A stretch of DNA of 64,000 nucleotides, from contig NZ_REFU01000001.1 of the NCBI RefSeq assembly GCF_003688915.1, positions 2,666,001-2,730,000 of the forward strand. Direction: 5' to 3'. Below are positions 37,086 through 45,535 of the stretch, piece by piece. Both the position numbers and the translations under genes were made by a program. Numbering within the stretch: position 1 is the first letter of the stretch; every line of letters begins with the position of its first letter. Below the pieces are notes generated by a model that made no database searches, was not told the origin of the DNA, and was given only the letters and a program-made list of their open reading frames with translations. Origin of the DNA: Rhodococcus sp. SBT000017 (lineage in GTDB: Bacteria; Actinomycetota; Actinomycetes; Mycobacteriales; Mycobacteriaceae).

Positions 37086-38048
37086 ATGATCATCGCTGCC
37101 GTTGCTCCCCCGGAAGGGCCGCCGACGCTGGCAGCGTTGTTGAGCTGGGATCTTCCTCCCCTACCGATCCTGCCGATCGCCGGTGTCGTCATGGCCGGGC
37201 TGTACTGCTGGGGGCTCTACCGGGTCCGCGGTCGAGGTATCGCATGGTCGCGGTGGCGGAGTGCGAGTTTTCTGCTCGGTTGCGCGGCGCTGGTCCTGGT
37301 GACCGGACTGCAGATCGAACGCTACGGCTACAGCCTGTTCAGCGTCTTCATGTTCCAGCATCTGACGTTGTCGATGACCATCCCACCGTTGTTGGTGGTG
37401 GGTTCGCCCGGACGACTTCTCCTGCGAGCCACCGCGCATCACGGAGCCGGTAGGTGGGTACTGATCGCGGCGCTGACGGGGTTGCGTAGCCGCGCCGGAC
37501 GCATCGCTCTCCATCCCGGGCTGACGATCCCGTTGTTCCTTTTCAGCTATTACGGGCTGTATCTGTCGTCGATCTTCGATGTTCTCGCCATCACAGTCAT
37601 CGGGCACGTATCGATGGAGATCTTCTTCTTCGCCAGCGGGCTGCTGTTCATCATCCCTGTGCTCGCCGTCGGCCCCCTCCCCGTTCGGCAGAGCAATCTG
37701 GGCCGGTTGTTCGACCTGTTCGTCGAGATGCCGCTGCACGTGTTCTTCGGTGTCATCTTGATGATGTCGAGCACCCCAATGCTGGCGACCTTCGCCTTCC
37801 CACCCCCGGAATGGGGCATCGATCCGGTATCCGATCAGAAGCTCGCCGGAGCGTTGGCGTGGTCCTACGGCGAACCGGTCGCCCTACTGGTCGTGCTCAT
37901 CTTCTGCATTCAATGGAACCGGGACGAAAAAGAGGAATCGGCCGTCGCGGATCGCCAAGCCGAAGAGGACGGATACAGCGAACTGAACGCTTACAACGAC
38001 TTCCTCAAACAGATCGGCACCGAAACCCGGTCCCGCACCGGACGATGA
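37086..38048 (+). CDS. ctaG: CtaG-type cytochrome oxidase assembly protein
   Basis: 320 residues, seven or so membrane helices. Conserved His appear in FMFQHLTLSMTIPPLLVVGSP, ALHPGLTIPLFLFSYYGLYL, VIGHVSMEIFFFASGLLF and EMPLHVFFGVILMMS, as in PF09678/CtaG, which inserts copper into oxidase. It is separate from the CtaG half of the CopD fusion, so the island has two CtaG domains. A GTG at 37080 is an alternative start. Confidence 0.85.
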   Translation: MIIAAVAPPEGPPTLAALLSWDLPPLPILPIAGVVMAGLYCWGLYRVRGRGIAWSRWRSASFLLGCAALVLVTGLQIERYGYSLFSVFMFQHLTLSMTIPPLLVVGSPGRLLLRATAHHGAGRWVLIAALTGLRSRAGRIALHPGLTIPLFLFSYYGLYLSSIFDVLAITVIGHVSMEIFFFASGLLFIIPVLAVGPLPVRQSNLGRLFDLFVEMPLHVFFGVILMMSSTPMLATFAFPPPEWGIDPVSDQKLAGALAWSYGEPVALLVVLIFCIQWNRDEKEESAVADRQAEEDGYSELNAYNDFLKQIGTETRSRTGR

Positions 38049-38113
38049 CGCCAGACACTCTTACCGGCCTGAATGGAAAGCACGATGAGCCACGACGCAC
38101 GACAGGACAGCAG

Positions 38114-38422
38114 ATGCCACTGATCCGCACACCCTCAACTGCTCGAGGACGGCTTGCCCTACATGTGCTGGCTTACAACGTCGTGCGCCTGCTCCTCGTG
38201 TGCGTGGCCGCAGGAGTGCTTTTGGCCGTCGACGCGCTGACCAGTCTCGACATCCCCTTCGTGTTGGTTCTTCTCATCGCACTCGCAGCAAGCCTGCCGC
38301 TGTCGGCACTGACCCTCAGGAAACTTCGCCGAACCATCAACGAAGACATCGATGCAGTGGATCGGAAGCGCACCACGAGACGAGGACCAGCGACACGACC
38401 ACCCCGTACCAAGAGACCGTGA
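38114..38422 (+). CDS. DUF4229 family membrane protein
   Basis: 102 residues: two membrane helices (HVLAYNVVRLLLVCVAAGVLLAV, IPFVLVLLIALAASLPLSALTL) and a charged tail (RKLRRTINEDIDAVDRKR). This is the DUF4229 pattern of small actinobacterial membrane proteins, function unknown. ATG 38114 has AGGACAG upstream. It ends the copC operon, and the 206 bp after it (to 38628) hold no gene I can support. Confidence 0.65.
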   Translation: MPLIRTPSTARGRLALHVLAYNVVRLLLVCVAAGVLLAVDALTSLDIPFVLVLLIALAASLPLSALTLRKLRRTINEDIDAVDRKRTTRRGPATRPPRTKRP

Positions 38423-38628
38423 AGCCGCGTGCGAACTTTCGACACAAACCCGGTCGTCGTTCGGTGCGATGTTCGCTGACTCATTCACAATGGGAAGTCG
38501 CTTCTGCGGGGTGACCCTCTTGGGATCGTCGCGCGCTGAAAACTATTGGTCGCACTCCGGCATTTCTGCATCTACGAACTCGAGAAGTTCTTCGCTTTCG
38601 ATCTGTACCAGTCGACCTATACCGTGAA

Positions 38629-38964
38629 TTAGACCAGCAGGTCATACGCCCACTCGTACACCCAGCGAGGTAACGCAGGTGCGTCGAACGGTGCGGCGGC
38701 GAAATTCGATTCGACGCGAACTACGCAGTCGGGGATCGCGTCGACGGTGCGGGAGCCGAAGGATCGAGCAGCGACGATCCACTGTCCGCGGTGATGCACT
38801 CGGATCGCGGTCGACACGGTGCACCGCCCATCAGAGTATCCGGCGGTGAGCTGGTGGAATTCCCACTCGACGTGCTGGTTCTGTCCGAAGAAGTGTGTCA
38901 GCGTCTCGGCGAAGGATGGCCCGTAGAGGGTCCCTCGGTCGGTGTCGATGCGGATGAAATTCAT
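38629..38964 (-). CDS. Hypothetical protein
   Basis: 111 residues, not recognised: MNFIRIDTDRGTLYGPSFAETLTHFFG ... WVYEWAYDLLV. It is soluble and mixed alpha/beta in appearance, with several aromatic residues. It lies at the edge of the integrative-element module. Coding potential rests on the open frame, a plausible ATG and position in a row of minus-strand genes. Confidence 0.5.
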   Translation of the reverse strand: MNFIRIDTDRGTLYGPSFAETLTHFFGQNQHVEWEFHQLTAGYSDGRCTVSTAIRVHHRGQWIVAARSFGSRTVDAIPDCVVRVESNFAAAPFDAPALPRWVYEWAYDLLV

Positions 38965-39018
38965 GGCTTCGGCCTCTTCGAGTCATAGCGGCAATGCGAG
39001 GTGTGCGTGGAAAGTTGC

Positions 39019-39297
39019 TCAGAACAGGGGAATTTGGCTGCGCGCCGCGAGACTGTCGCGGAACTCTTGGAACTTGCTTAGAAGGTCTGAGGCGACTGCC
39101 TCGGTGTAACAGATGGACCGCGCAACTTCGTTCAGTGTGTTGCCGGCGGCCAGGGCTTCATCTATCTCATGCCCGGCAGCGAGGTTTTCAACTTCGTCCG
39201 TATCTCGATGTGCGACGTCTGCGGCGGCCAACCGGACAGAAGCGAGGGCAGCTCGACGCCGCTCACGGCCCGGCTCTGTCTCTTCCCGCGCCGTCAC
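39019..39297 (-). CDS. Small hypothetical helical protein
   Basis: 92 residues, rich in Ala, Glu and Arg, predicted mostly helical. GTG 39297 overlaps the stop of the DnaB-N-like gene (GTGA), which supports it as a coupled gene. DEVENLAAGHEIDEALAAGNTLNEVARSICY resembles a small DNA-binding helix pair, but I cannot assign a family. Confidence 0.5.
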   Translation of the reverse strand: MTAREETEPGRERRRAALASVRLAAADVAHRDTDEVENLAAGHEIDEALAAGNTLNEVARSICYTEAVASDLLSKFQEFRDSLAARSQIPLF

Positions 39298-39827
39298 AGT
39301 GTGCTACCGCTGCGGAAGGCGTTCAGGCGGTTTGTCGCTTCACGTTGCGCCCTTCCGATTTCGACGAGCTGGTCGAAGAGGAATTCTTCCGGCGCTTCCT
39401 CGGCGATCTGCTGAATTCTGATCCCTGCCTCGAAGAAGCTGCGTCGGTAACTTTCCGACAGGACCATGCCGGCGTAGTCGGTTGCCGATGCTCCGCATGC
39501 GTTCGCTGCGGTGACGTCGGTCAGTGTTCGACGCAGCCGTGCACCGCGGTGTCCACTGGCACCTGACCGGACAAGAACGCCCAGAACACTCGCGGGGTCG
39601 TGTGGGAGGTTGTCGATGATCAGCCCCTGCACGATGCCATACAGCTCGCGATAAACGGGATCGTGGAAATCGTTGGCCTGCAATGACGCTGCAATGCGGG
39701 CGGCCTCGTCGGTGTCCTGCAACCACATCAGTGCGCAGATGACCAGTGCTTCCGATGCCGTCTCCGGATGGTCCGTCAGATCAGCGTGATCGTCGTCGGT
39801 GGGTTCGACTGCTCTCAACGGGGTCAT
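39294..39827 (-). CDS. DnaB helicase N-terminal-domain-like protein
   Basis: 177 residues. SEALVICALMWLQDTDEAARIAASLQANDFHDPVYRELYGIVQGLI, a TDVTAAN block and AGMVLSESYRRSFFEAGIRIQQIA follow the pattern of the DnaB N-terminal (PF00772) helical domain, which contacts primase and helicase. There is no ATPase domain, so it may recruit or inhibit the host helicase during replication of the element. ATG 39827 has GAGG upstream. DnaA-box repeats lie 0.5 kb away. Confidence 0.6.
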   Translation of the reverse strand: MTPLRAVEPTDDDHADLTDHPETASEALVICALMWLQDTDEAARIAASLQANDFHDPVYRELYGIVQGLIIDNLPHDPASVLGVLVRSGASGHRGARLRRTLTDVTAANACGASATDYAGMVLSESYRRSFFEAGIRIQQIAEEAPEEFLFDQLVEIGRAQREATNRLNAFRSGSTL

Positions 39828-39936
39828 CTGTTCGCCTCGTTTCTCTTTGCGGGTCTGTTGCGGGAGAACTGGATTCGGTACTCCGGTGGCGCTGTGCTTG
39901 GTTATGCCGCGTTGGTCGTCATTGCGGAGGTGTGGG

Positions 39937-40242
39937 TCAGATGTAGAGAAGGTTCGGTGGTGCGGTGCCGTCGAACTGCTCGAGGCTGTCGAGGACGGCG
40001 TTGTAGTTCTCGGGCCTGCAGCTTCCGAGTCCGATGATGAGGGCACAGGTTCCGTCGAGTGTGACGAGGTAGGACGGCGGCGTTCCGTTGTCGGACGATG
40101 CGTGCTCGCGTGCGTCGAGGAGGGCGACACGGACGGCATCGGCGGCGGCGCGTTTCGCACCTTGGAGATTGGGTTCTGCTCCGGTTGCGGTAAGAATTTC
40201 GGGGTTGTCCTCGGGGTGTGTGGTGACGGTCCAGGTGATCAT
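39937..40242 (-). CDS. Hypothetical protein
   Basis: 101 residues (MITWTVTTHPEDNPEILTATGAEPNLQGAKRAAADAVRVALLDAREH...). It has a short double-stranded-RNA-like or ferredoxin-like beta-alpha pattern, but no family is recognised. It lies between the DnaB-N-like gene and the DnaA-box region. Confidence 0.5.
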   Translation of the reverse strand: MITWTVTTHPEDNPEILTATGAEPNLQGAKRAAADAVRVALLDAREHASSDNGTPPSYLVTLDGTCALIIGLGSCRPENYNAVLDSLEQFDGTAPPNLLYI

Positions 40243-40341
40243 CGTTTGGTTCCTCGTCGCTCGTGCCGGCCAGCTGCTTCTAATCGAGCGTCACACGAGG
40301 TCCGTAACAAAGCGTTCGCTGCGGAGGCGGTCAGGCGAGGG

Positions 40342-40378
40342 TGTGGATAACTGTGGTGTCGAGTCAGCCTGTGGATAA
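40342..40378 (-). other. Twin DnaA boxes, candidate origin of the element
   Basis: TGTGGATAA occurs at 40342-40350 and 40370-40378, that is two perfect TTATCCACA boxes on the minus strand, 28 bp apart, in a non-coding gap. Two consensus DnaA boxes together are rare by chance in such GC-rich DNA. Their place near a DnaB-N-like gene and a ParA gene suggests a replication origin. Confidence 0.45.
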
Positions 40379-40381
40379 ACG

Positions 40382-40411
40382 ACGTTCGGCCCCGGGGTTG
40401 GGGCCGAACGT
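40382..40411 (-). terminator. Terminator hairpin
   Basis: ACGTTCGGCCCC and GGGGCCGAACGT form a perfect 12-bp stem with a six-base loop, just past the stop of the gene at 40418-40984. It also separates that gene from the DnaA boxes. Confidence 0.75.
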
Positions 40412-40417
40412 GTGGTA

Positions 40418-40984
40418 CTAGACGTCGTCGAAGACATCGAGGAGTTTGGCGGGGTCGCGACGGTAGCGGCTGCCGTCGAGAAATACTCCGACGGCAGCAC
40501 GGTGAACGCGTCGGAGTTCGGCCATCAGGGTGTCGTACCCGATGCGGTCGGTGATGCGCCACGTGACAGGTCCCATGTGCAGGTCTACCCAGTGGATGGT
40601 GCGACGTTGTTCGGAGCTGTAGCGGTGGTGCGGCACTGCTGTGTGTTCGGGGCTGTCGAGCCACAAGACGGAGATCGCAGCGGCCCCGAATTCTGCGCCT
40701 GGTTGGGCGGGGTGGGGGGCTTGTCCATCGGCTCCGGCAAGTGCGGCCCGGACGGTGGCAAATCCGGTGATGACTGCGGATACTGTTTCGGCGCTGCGGA
40801 AGGTCATCATGACGTGACCTAGTGCGACGATCATCTGCGCTTCGTCGGTTGCTGCGGAGGTGGCGGTGATAGTGGCCTGTTGGGGTCCTGTGACCAGGAC
40901 GGTTGTGTGGGTGACAATTCCGGTGGTTCGGGCGTTGTGTGCGGCGGTGGTCCGTCGTCCTGTGCTGGAAGTACTCTGCGGCAT
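40418..40984 (-). CDS. Hypothetical protein of the integrative element
   Basis: 188 residues, unrecognised. A Thr-rich N-terminus is followed by an alpha/beta region (MIVALGHVMMTFRSAETVSAVITGFATVRAALA, AAISVLWLDSPEHTAVP) and a C-terminal segment (MGPVTWRITDRIGYDTLMAELRRVHRAAVGVFLDGSRYRRDP). The next gene upstream (41424) is DUF2637. It has its own terminator. Confidence 0.55.
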   Translation of the reverse strand: MPQSTSSTGRRTTAAHNARTTGIVTHTTVLVTGPQQATITATSAATDEAQMIVALGHVMMTFRSAETVSAVITGFATVRAALAGADGQAPHPAQPGAEFGAAAISVLWLDSPEHTAVPHHRYSSEQRRTIHWVDLHMGPVTWRITDRIGYDTLMAELRRVHRAAVGVFLDGSRYRRDPAKLLDVFDDV

Positions 40985-41423
40985 GTCGGGCTCTCTTTCT
41001 GTTGCGGGACCGGCTCCCCCGGCCCTTTCGCTCTGCCAATTTCTTTTGCCGTCATCTGGCTCGAAGAAGAGAAGGCGGCGCACTGGACCGGCGTCCTGGC
41101 CCTGATCCGGAAAGTTTTCAGCCGCAGGCGCTTTGAAAAGTTTTCGGAGCCCATCGGGCCGGAGCAAGGCGGAGTCAGGATTAGGTAAGACGGGTCAGGG
41201 TGTTGCATGCTCGACCGGAGCCAGATGTGCGAAGGAAATTGTTCTTTCGCAGTGCGAAGCGCAGCGGAGCTCTATCCGGAGACCGCCGGAGGTGGTCCCG
41301 GGGCAGCACACGTTTCGACGCAGACTGAGCCACCCGAGGCGACCACCTCCCAGCCATCGACAGCCTGGGGCGATTGCGCGGGAGCGACGGAGAGCAACAA
41401 AGCTCGATATCGCGGCAGCCCTT
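40985..41423. other. 439-bp gap, possible cis-acting region
   Basis: No gene is supported. The gap holds two imperfect direct repeats (GGAAAGTTTTCAGCC at about 41108 and GAAAAGTTTTCGGAGCC at about 41135), a palindrome CCCATCGGGCCGG-like segment, and TGCGAAGGAAATTG...TTTCGCA inverted arms (about 41228-41252). Placed between transfer-type and replication-type genes, it could hold an oriT or regulatory site. Confidence 0.3.
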
Positions 41424-42299
41424 CTATTCTGCGGACATGCGGTCACGCTCGCTGGCTGGCGTGTCATCGAATTCGGCTTGCCCATCCGGGTGGCCCTCGC
41501 GGATCCCCGCGGTGACTTCTTCCCACTTCCGATATCGGCGCATCGCGGTCGATGCAACGGAGCCGTCCGTTTCTTTACCGATTCGTGCCCACGACCATTC
41601 GCGGTGTGCGTGTCGGAGCCGCGCTGTTTCCGCAACTTCCGGTGTGAGGTCGTCTACTTGCAGTCGAGGCGAGTCCGCCGTGTCGACGTGTTCTCCCCAC
41701 GTGCCGTCTTCGCCCTCTGAGTGATCCCGGCTTGGGCTGGGGCCTTCGTGGCTGAAGTCGGTGTCTGTCCAGTCCCGCTCCGCTGTGGCAGCACTTGGAG
41801 CGAATTCCACTCTGACGGCTCCGCGAGGCGCACGAAGTATGACGGCCAGCACTTCGGTCATCGCAAGGAGCGCAATAGGTGCGATGGTGGCAATACCCGC
41901 CGAGACGACGGCCGGAAGCAAGGTCGCACTCAACACTGCGTGGTACGGGTTACCCGCAATCGACGCCGATGCGGCAACACGCAAGATCGTGACGACGAAG
42001 CGACGGCCCTTGATCGTGCGGTTGTCCGTGTGGTTGGACAGCGCTATGGCTGTCACGGTTGTCGAGACGATCGCCCCGTCCAACACGACTGGAATCACCC
42101 ACGCTTCGCCGGGACCTATCCCAGCCCTCACCGCGAGATCCCGCAACACAGCGAAACTGAGCCAGAAGGACGCCCCGGCGATGCCAACTGTCAACGCAAT
42201 GGCTGTTGCCAGGGCCCACTGCAAAATCGCTGGATGCAGCGCAACGACATCCGACGGCTTCGTTGTCAACGGGATTGCCGCTGAATGTGATCGGCTCAT
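41424..42299 (-). CDS. DUF2637 (SpdB-like) membrane protein
   Basis: 291 residues. Four membrane helices in the first 150 residues include SFWLSFAVLRDLAVRAGIGPGEAWVIPVVLDGAIVSTTVTAIAL, the DUF2637 signature found in spread and transfer genes of actinobacterial plasmids and integrative elements. The C-terminal half is cytoplasmic and holds a likely helix-turn-helix (EVAETARLRHAHREWSWARIGKETDGSVASTAMRRYRKW). ATG overlaps the upstream stop (ATGA). Confidence 0.75.
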   Translation of the reverse strand: MSRSHSAAIPLTTKPSDVVALHPAILQWALATAIALTVGIAGASFWLSFAVLRDLAVRAGIGPGEAWVIPVVLDGAIVSTTVTAIALSNHTDNRTIKGRRFVVTILRVAASASIAGNPYHAVLSATLLPAVVSAGIATIAPIALLAMTEVLAVILRAPRGAVRVEFAPSAATAERDWTDTDFSHEGPSPSRDHSEGEDGTWGEHVDTADSPRLQVDDLTPEVAETARLRHAHREWSWARIGKETDGSVASTAMRRYRKWEEVTAGIREGHPDGQAEFDDTPASERDRMSAE

Positions 42300-42649
42300 C
42301 GGATTCTCGGTCCTCGTGCGAGAGGGCCGGTTCGTTGCGGGAAGGGCGCACCGTCGTTGAATCTGTGGCGCAACAACTCCAAATACTCTTCGATCGCCGC
42401 ATTGACGAGATCCGACGGGCCCCGCGGCGCGCCGGGTGTTGCGGACAGTGCTTCGGCTGCGTTGAGAAGATCGTCGACGGTGGACTGGTAGAGGTAGTAC
42501 GAACGCTTCTGTTTTGCGTTGTCCGGTGACGGTTGCGCACCGGTCTCGGCCGCCGAAACGGTGTCGGGTGCGTGCTGCGTGTGCTCCGGCGGGTCGACCG
42601 GGCTCGACCCGGCGAGTGCGCTCTTCATACGTTCGGGGCGGCCCATCAC
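42296..42649 (-). CDS. Small partition/accessory protein
   Basis: 117 residues. A disordered N-terminus leads to SYYLYQSTVDDLLNAAEALSATPGAPRGPSDLVNAAIEEYLELLRHRF, which looks like a ribbon-helix-helix domain of the kind encoded after parA on small replicons. The start (GTG 42649 or ATG 42646) overlaps the parA stop, so the two are coupled. It probably binds the centromere site and ParA. Confidence 0.65.
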   Translation of the reverse strand: MMGRPERMKSALAGSSPVDPPEHTQHAPDTVSAAETGAQPSPDNAKQKRSYYLYQSTVDDLLNAAEALSATPGAPRGPSDLVNAAIEEYLELLRHRFNDGAPFPQRTGPLARGPRIR

Positions 42650-43434
42650 AGGTGTCCCCTCGTGAGCAGCGAAAGTGTGTCGCGGTAGATCGTCGACAGG
42701 CTGCGAGATTGTGTTGTCCCCCAGTCGATCAGGCTGGTTTGGGCCTCCATCGAGTCCTTGATGACAACACGTTTGGGTACGGCATCGCCGAGAACGTTGA
42801 TGCTCGCGGCGATCTCGATCAGTTGTTCTCGACCGCTGATTGTCGCGATCTCGTGAAGGTTGACGATCGCCCCGAGCATGTCGAGGTCCGGGTTGTAGCT
42901 GCGCTTGACTGCGTCGATGGTGCGCAGTAGCCGCGCGAGTCCATTCGCTGAGAACAGCGCGGACTGAGTCACGACGACGGCGGCGCGCGCTGCCACAAGG
43001 GCGTTGATGGTCAGCAGATCGAGGCTAGGTGGGCAGTCGATCAGGACCACGTCGTAGACGCCTCGCACGACGTCGATTGCGTCGCGAAGCCGCCGCTCTC
43101 GGCCGGCACCGGCGACGACCAATTGATCGCGGACATAGGCCAGGGACTCGTTTCCCGGCGACGTGGGTACCAGGTCTACGCCAGGCCAGATGGTGGGGAC
43201 AACAGCATCGGCGATGGTCGCGTTCGACGACTCGGCGAGTACGTCGGCAACACCGACATCGTCGCTCTCGAGCTCGGTCCTGGTCAGGACTGTGCTGGCG
43301 TTGCCTTGCGGATCCACGTCGATAACGAGTGCTCGCTTCCCCGCTTGGGCAACGGCGTAGGCGAGGTGAAAGACGGTGGTGGTCTTACCCTCGCCGCCCT
43401 TCTGGTTGCAGAACGCAAAGATGTCAGCGGGCAT
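42646..43434 (-). CDS. ParA-family partition ATPase
   Basis: 262 residues: deviant Walker A FCNQKGGEGKTTTVFHLAYAVAQAG (Glu where Val is usual), LVIDVDPQGNAST, and Walker B DVVLIDCPPSLDLLTINAL. ParA ATPases move DNA over the nucleoid with a centromere-binding partner, here likely the downstream small protein. ATG 43434 was chosen. A ParA on an integrated element suggests a replicating or circular phase. Confidence 0.88.
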   Translation of the reverse strand: MPADIFAFCNQKGGEGKTTTVFHLAYAVAQAGKRALVIDVDPQGNASTVLTRTELESDDVGVADVLAESSNATIADAVVPTIWPGVDLVPTSPGNESLAYVRDQLVVAGAGRERRLRDAIDVVRGVYDVVLIDCPPSLDLLTINALVAARAAVVVTQSALFSANGLARLLRTIDAVKRSYNPDLDMLGAIVNLHEIATISGREQLIEIAASINVLGDAVPKRVVIKDSMEAQTSLIDWGTTQSRSLSTIYRDTLSLLTRGHL

Positions 43435-44565
43435 GGTGGGTCTCACTTTCCATGGATGAATGGGACGAACTGGCGGTATTGCGGGTATGGGACGTCATGC
43501 ACGCCTTGGAACCGAGGGATGAGTCGCACCCTGTAAAAGGGTCGGGTGAATTACAGGTGAGGGGCGCGATGCGTGAGTCGCGTGCCATAGGCGAAAGACG
43601 CGCCATAGTGGCATGAGAAGCATTTACCAACAACACATCCCGAGCTTGACTCTCTACCTTTGCAGGCATTGGAGGTATGGCCACTGCGGGATGTATGACG
43701 CCCGTCGCCAGCGAGTCATCTGAGGCACTCTTTGCGGGTAATTCAGGTACGTCAGTTTTGCGGAACGCCGCCGCACCGCTAGCGGGAGCGGCCTGCACCG
43801 GCGAACTGCCGCGCTCGAGCTGAAGCAGCCAAATATGTTGCTCTGCTTGGATCTTCACGGAATCGACGTTCACAACGGATATGAGTAAGCGAGCGGCGTG
43901 GACTGAAAGATCTAGGCCTGCATGACGGTTCGTCATGCAGGATAACTTGGTCATGTCAGCATTGCAGATGGGTCGAGAACTCAATTGGTACCTCCATAGT
44001 GGTGACGTATGAAAGACAAGGGACTTCGTTCGTTCCCTCCGGACCCCCCATGGCCCCTGAGCCAATTTCCGCACCCACGTTGTCCGCTCCACGCCCGATA
44101 GCCCCGCGCCTCAGTGGGCGCGCGGCTAATCGGTATCGCCACCGGTTCGATGATCAGTCGAGCTGGTGGTGCCTCGGGGCCGGTCTCCGAGGATTTACAA
44201 AGGGTGCACAGGCCGGCGGCAGGCTGGTGTTACGTCGGGCTCTGCCAGAAAACGACGCTGCTGCGGCACATCAGGCCTTGCTAGGAAGTCCCGTAGCCAA
44301 GGCTTGTGCGGCACGAGCAGAAGAACTCGACCGCGCTGTCGCGGGTCAAAACATGCGTCATCGCCCGCTCGGCCCCTGACCTAAATCGAGGGCGGAGAAC
44401 GGTGACTCGGCGAAATGTCTTGAATGACTTATCAAGACGCTCTATGATCGGTGGCGAAGCTCCTTCCTCACGGGTTGTGGTTTCGACGCCCTCGGCCTCG
44501 GTGCTGGTAACACTGAGATTTTCCGGGGGCGTTTCAGTTTCCTGAGGGACAGTTGGCTCTCGGCC
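43435..44565. other. 1.1-kb gap without a convincing gene
   Basis: Open frames at 43424-44092 (minus) and 43999-44379 (plus) have no ribosome sites, low-complexity translations and no family likeness. The stretch contains repeated GCGGG(T/A) blocks followed by GACG(T/C)C (around 43480, 43687 and 43734), which could be centromere repeats for ParA's partner, and a perfect long hairpin at 43917-43941. It looks like a cis-acting region. Confidence 0.35.
43917..43941. repeat. Perfect 11-bp inverted repeat
   Basis: CCTGCATGACG-GTT-CGTCATGCAGG, perfect with a three-base loop, not downstream of any supported gene. It could be an operator, a terminator or a nick or replication site. Confidence 0.6.
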
Positions 44566-44763
44566 TCACGCGACGCCTGAGCTGGCGTCGGATTGCGCCT
44601 CGAGACCTTCGATGTACTCATCGATGGCCGTATCCGGGATCAGCCGGCGCTTGCCGACCTTCACGCTCCGGATTTCTCCGGACGCGATCTTGTTGAAGAA
44701 GTTGGAACGTCCAAGTCCCGTGCAAGCCATAGCCTCCGGGACAGACAACAACCGTCTGGGCAT
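44566..44763 (-). CDS. xis: Excisionase-like HTH protein
   Basis: 65 residues: RLLSVPEAMACTGLGRSNFFNKIASGEIRSVKVGKRRLIPDTAIDEYIEGLEA is the excisionase/MerR-like winged helix. GGAGG lies eight bases before ATG 44763. It should bend the attachment-site DNA so that the integrase excises the element. It is divergent from the XRE-integrase operon. Confidence 0.8.
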   Translation of the reverse strand: MPRRLLSVPEAMACTGLGRSNFFNKIASGEIRSVKVGKRRLIPDTAIDEYIEGLEAQSDASSGVA

Positions 44764-44888
44764 CTTCAGCACCTCCACTGAATTGTGTAGTAGAGCCACA
44801 TTCTGCAGGACATTTCTGGTCAGTCCACGTGGTTCCACCACAGAGTACCAAGTACGTAGCCATCCCACAACGGGGAGACATTCTCCGC

Positions 44889-44894
44889 TAGACT
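44889..44894 (+). promoter_or_regulatory. -10 box of the XRE-integrase operon
   Basis: TAGACT stands nine bases before the ATG at 44903, with no ribosome site between, so the XRE message is probably leaderless. Confidence 0.45.
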
Positions 44895-44902
44895 GCGTAA
44901 CC

Positions 44903-45535
44903 ATGACGCAGTCGTGGGCGGAATCGATCGTTGCCCGGGTCGCCTCGGAAGTGCGCCGACTTCGAGGTAAAGACCACTCCGCTCTGTCCGCAGCAAAGCT
45001 TGCCGACAGGACGGTTGACTTCGGGTGGGGGATCTCGCGATCTGTAGTCGCGGACTTGGAGACCGGACGAAAGAAGAGCTTGGACGTCTCGGAACTCTTG
45101 ATTTTGGCTGCGGCACTGGGAGTCTCACCAGCACAACTGGTCTATCCGGACCTCCCCAAGGGAAGAGTCGAAGTACTCCCAGGGCTCCAGCAGGAGTCTC
45201 ACGATGCCCTCCGCTGGTTCAGCGGGGAGGCTGGGCTGATGCGGCCGAGCTCCGAGTGGACCGAGGAGGAATCCGACGCTCCTTTCGAAATGTGGGTACG
45301 TGACACCTTCGACCCGAAGAACGATCGCGTTGGGATCACTCGTGAATGGCTTGATGCGTTGAAGGCGATGCGGCGTGCTCGGGTGCAGCTCCGAAGCGGC
45401 CTTTCCAAGAATGAATCAGCTGAGCACATCGAGTCGATGCAATATCTGTACGAGGATGCTCGACGGCGTTCGGAAGAGCTCTTTAGACGGATGACCGAAC
45501 TGGGCATGAACACGCAGGACGAAGAGGATGGCTAG
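44903..45535 (+). CDS. XRE-family regulator
   Basis: 210 residues. An N-terminal helix-turn-helix (VASEVRRLRGKDHSALSAAKLADRTVDFGWGISRSVVADLETGRKKSLDVSELLILAAALGVSPAQLVYP) is followed by a C-terminal helical region of unknown function. It overlaps the integrase start by eight bases. It probably controls xis and int, like phage and AICE repressors. Confidence 0.8.
   Translation: MTQSWAESIVARVASEVRRLRGKDHSALSAAKLADRTVDFGWGISRSVVADLETGRKKSLDVSELLILAAALGVSPAQLVYPDLPKGRVEVLPGLQQESHDALRWFSGEAGLMRPSSEWTEEESDAPFEMWVRDTFDPKNDRVGITREWLDALKAMRRARVQLRSGLSKNESAEHIESMQYLYEDARRRSEELFRRMTELGMNTQDEEDG

Noticed and set aside
38550..38628. Minus-strand peptide EELLEFVDAEMPE resembling the end of the degenerate recombinase (LLEFVEAEVPP)
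   Set aside because: Only about 10 residues, no start codon of its own; probably chance or a fragment too small to interpret.
42264..42276. AACGGGATTG, matching part of the tRNA-Thr 3' region, as a possible second att site
   Set aside because: Only 10 bases and inside the DUF2637 coding region; attachment cores at tRNA genes are normally longer.
43424..44092. Minus-strand frame upstream of parA
   Set aside because: No ribosome site, no recognisable domain, covers repeats and a perfect hairpin; more likely non-coding.
43999..44379. Plus-strand frame of 126 codons
   Set aside because: Low-complexity translation without likeness to a family and no good start signal.
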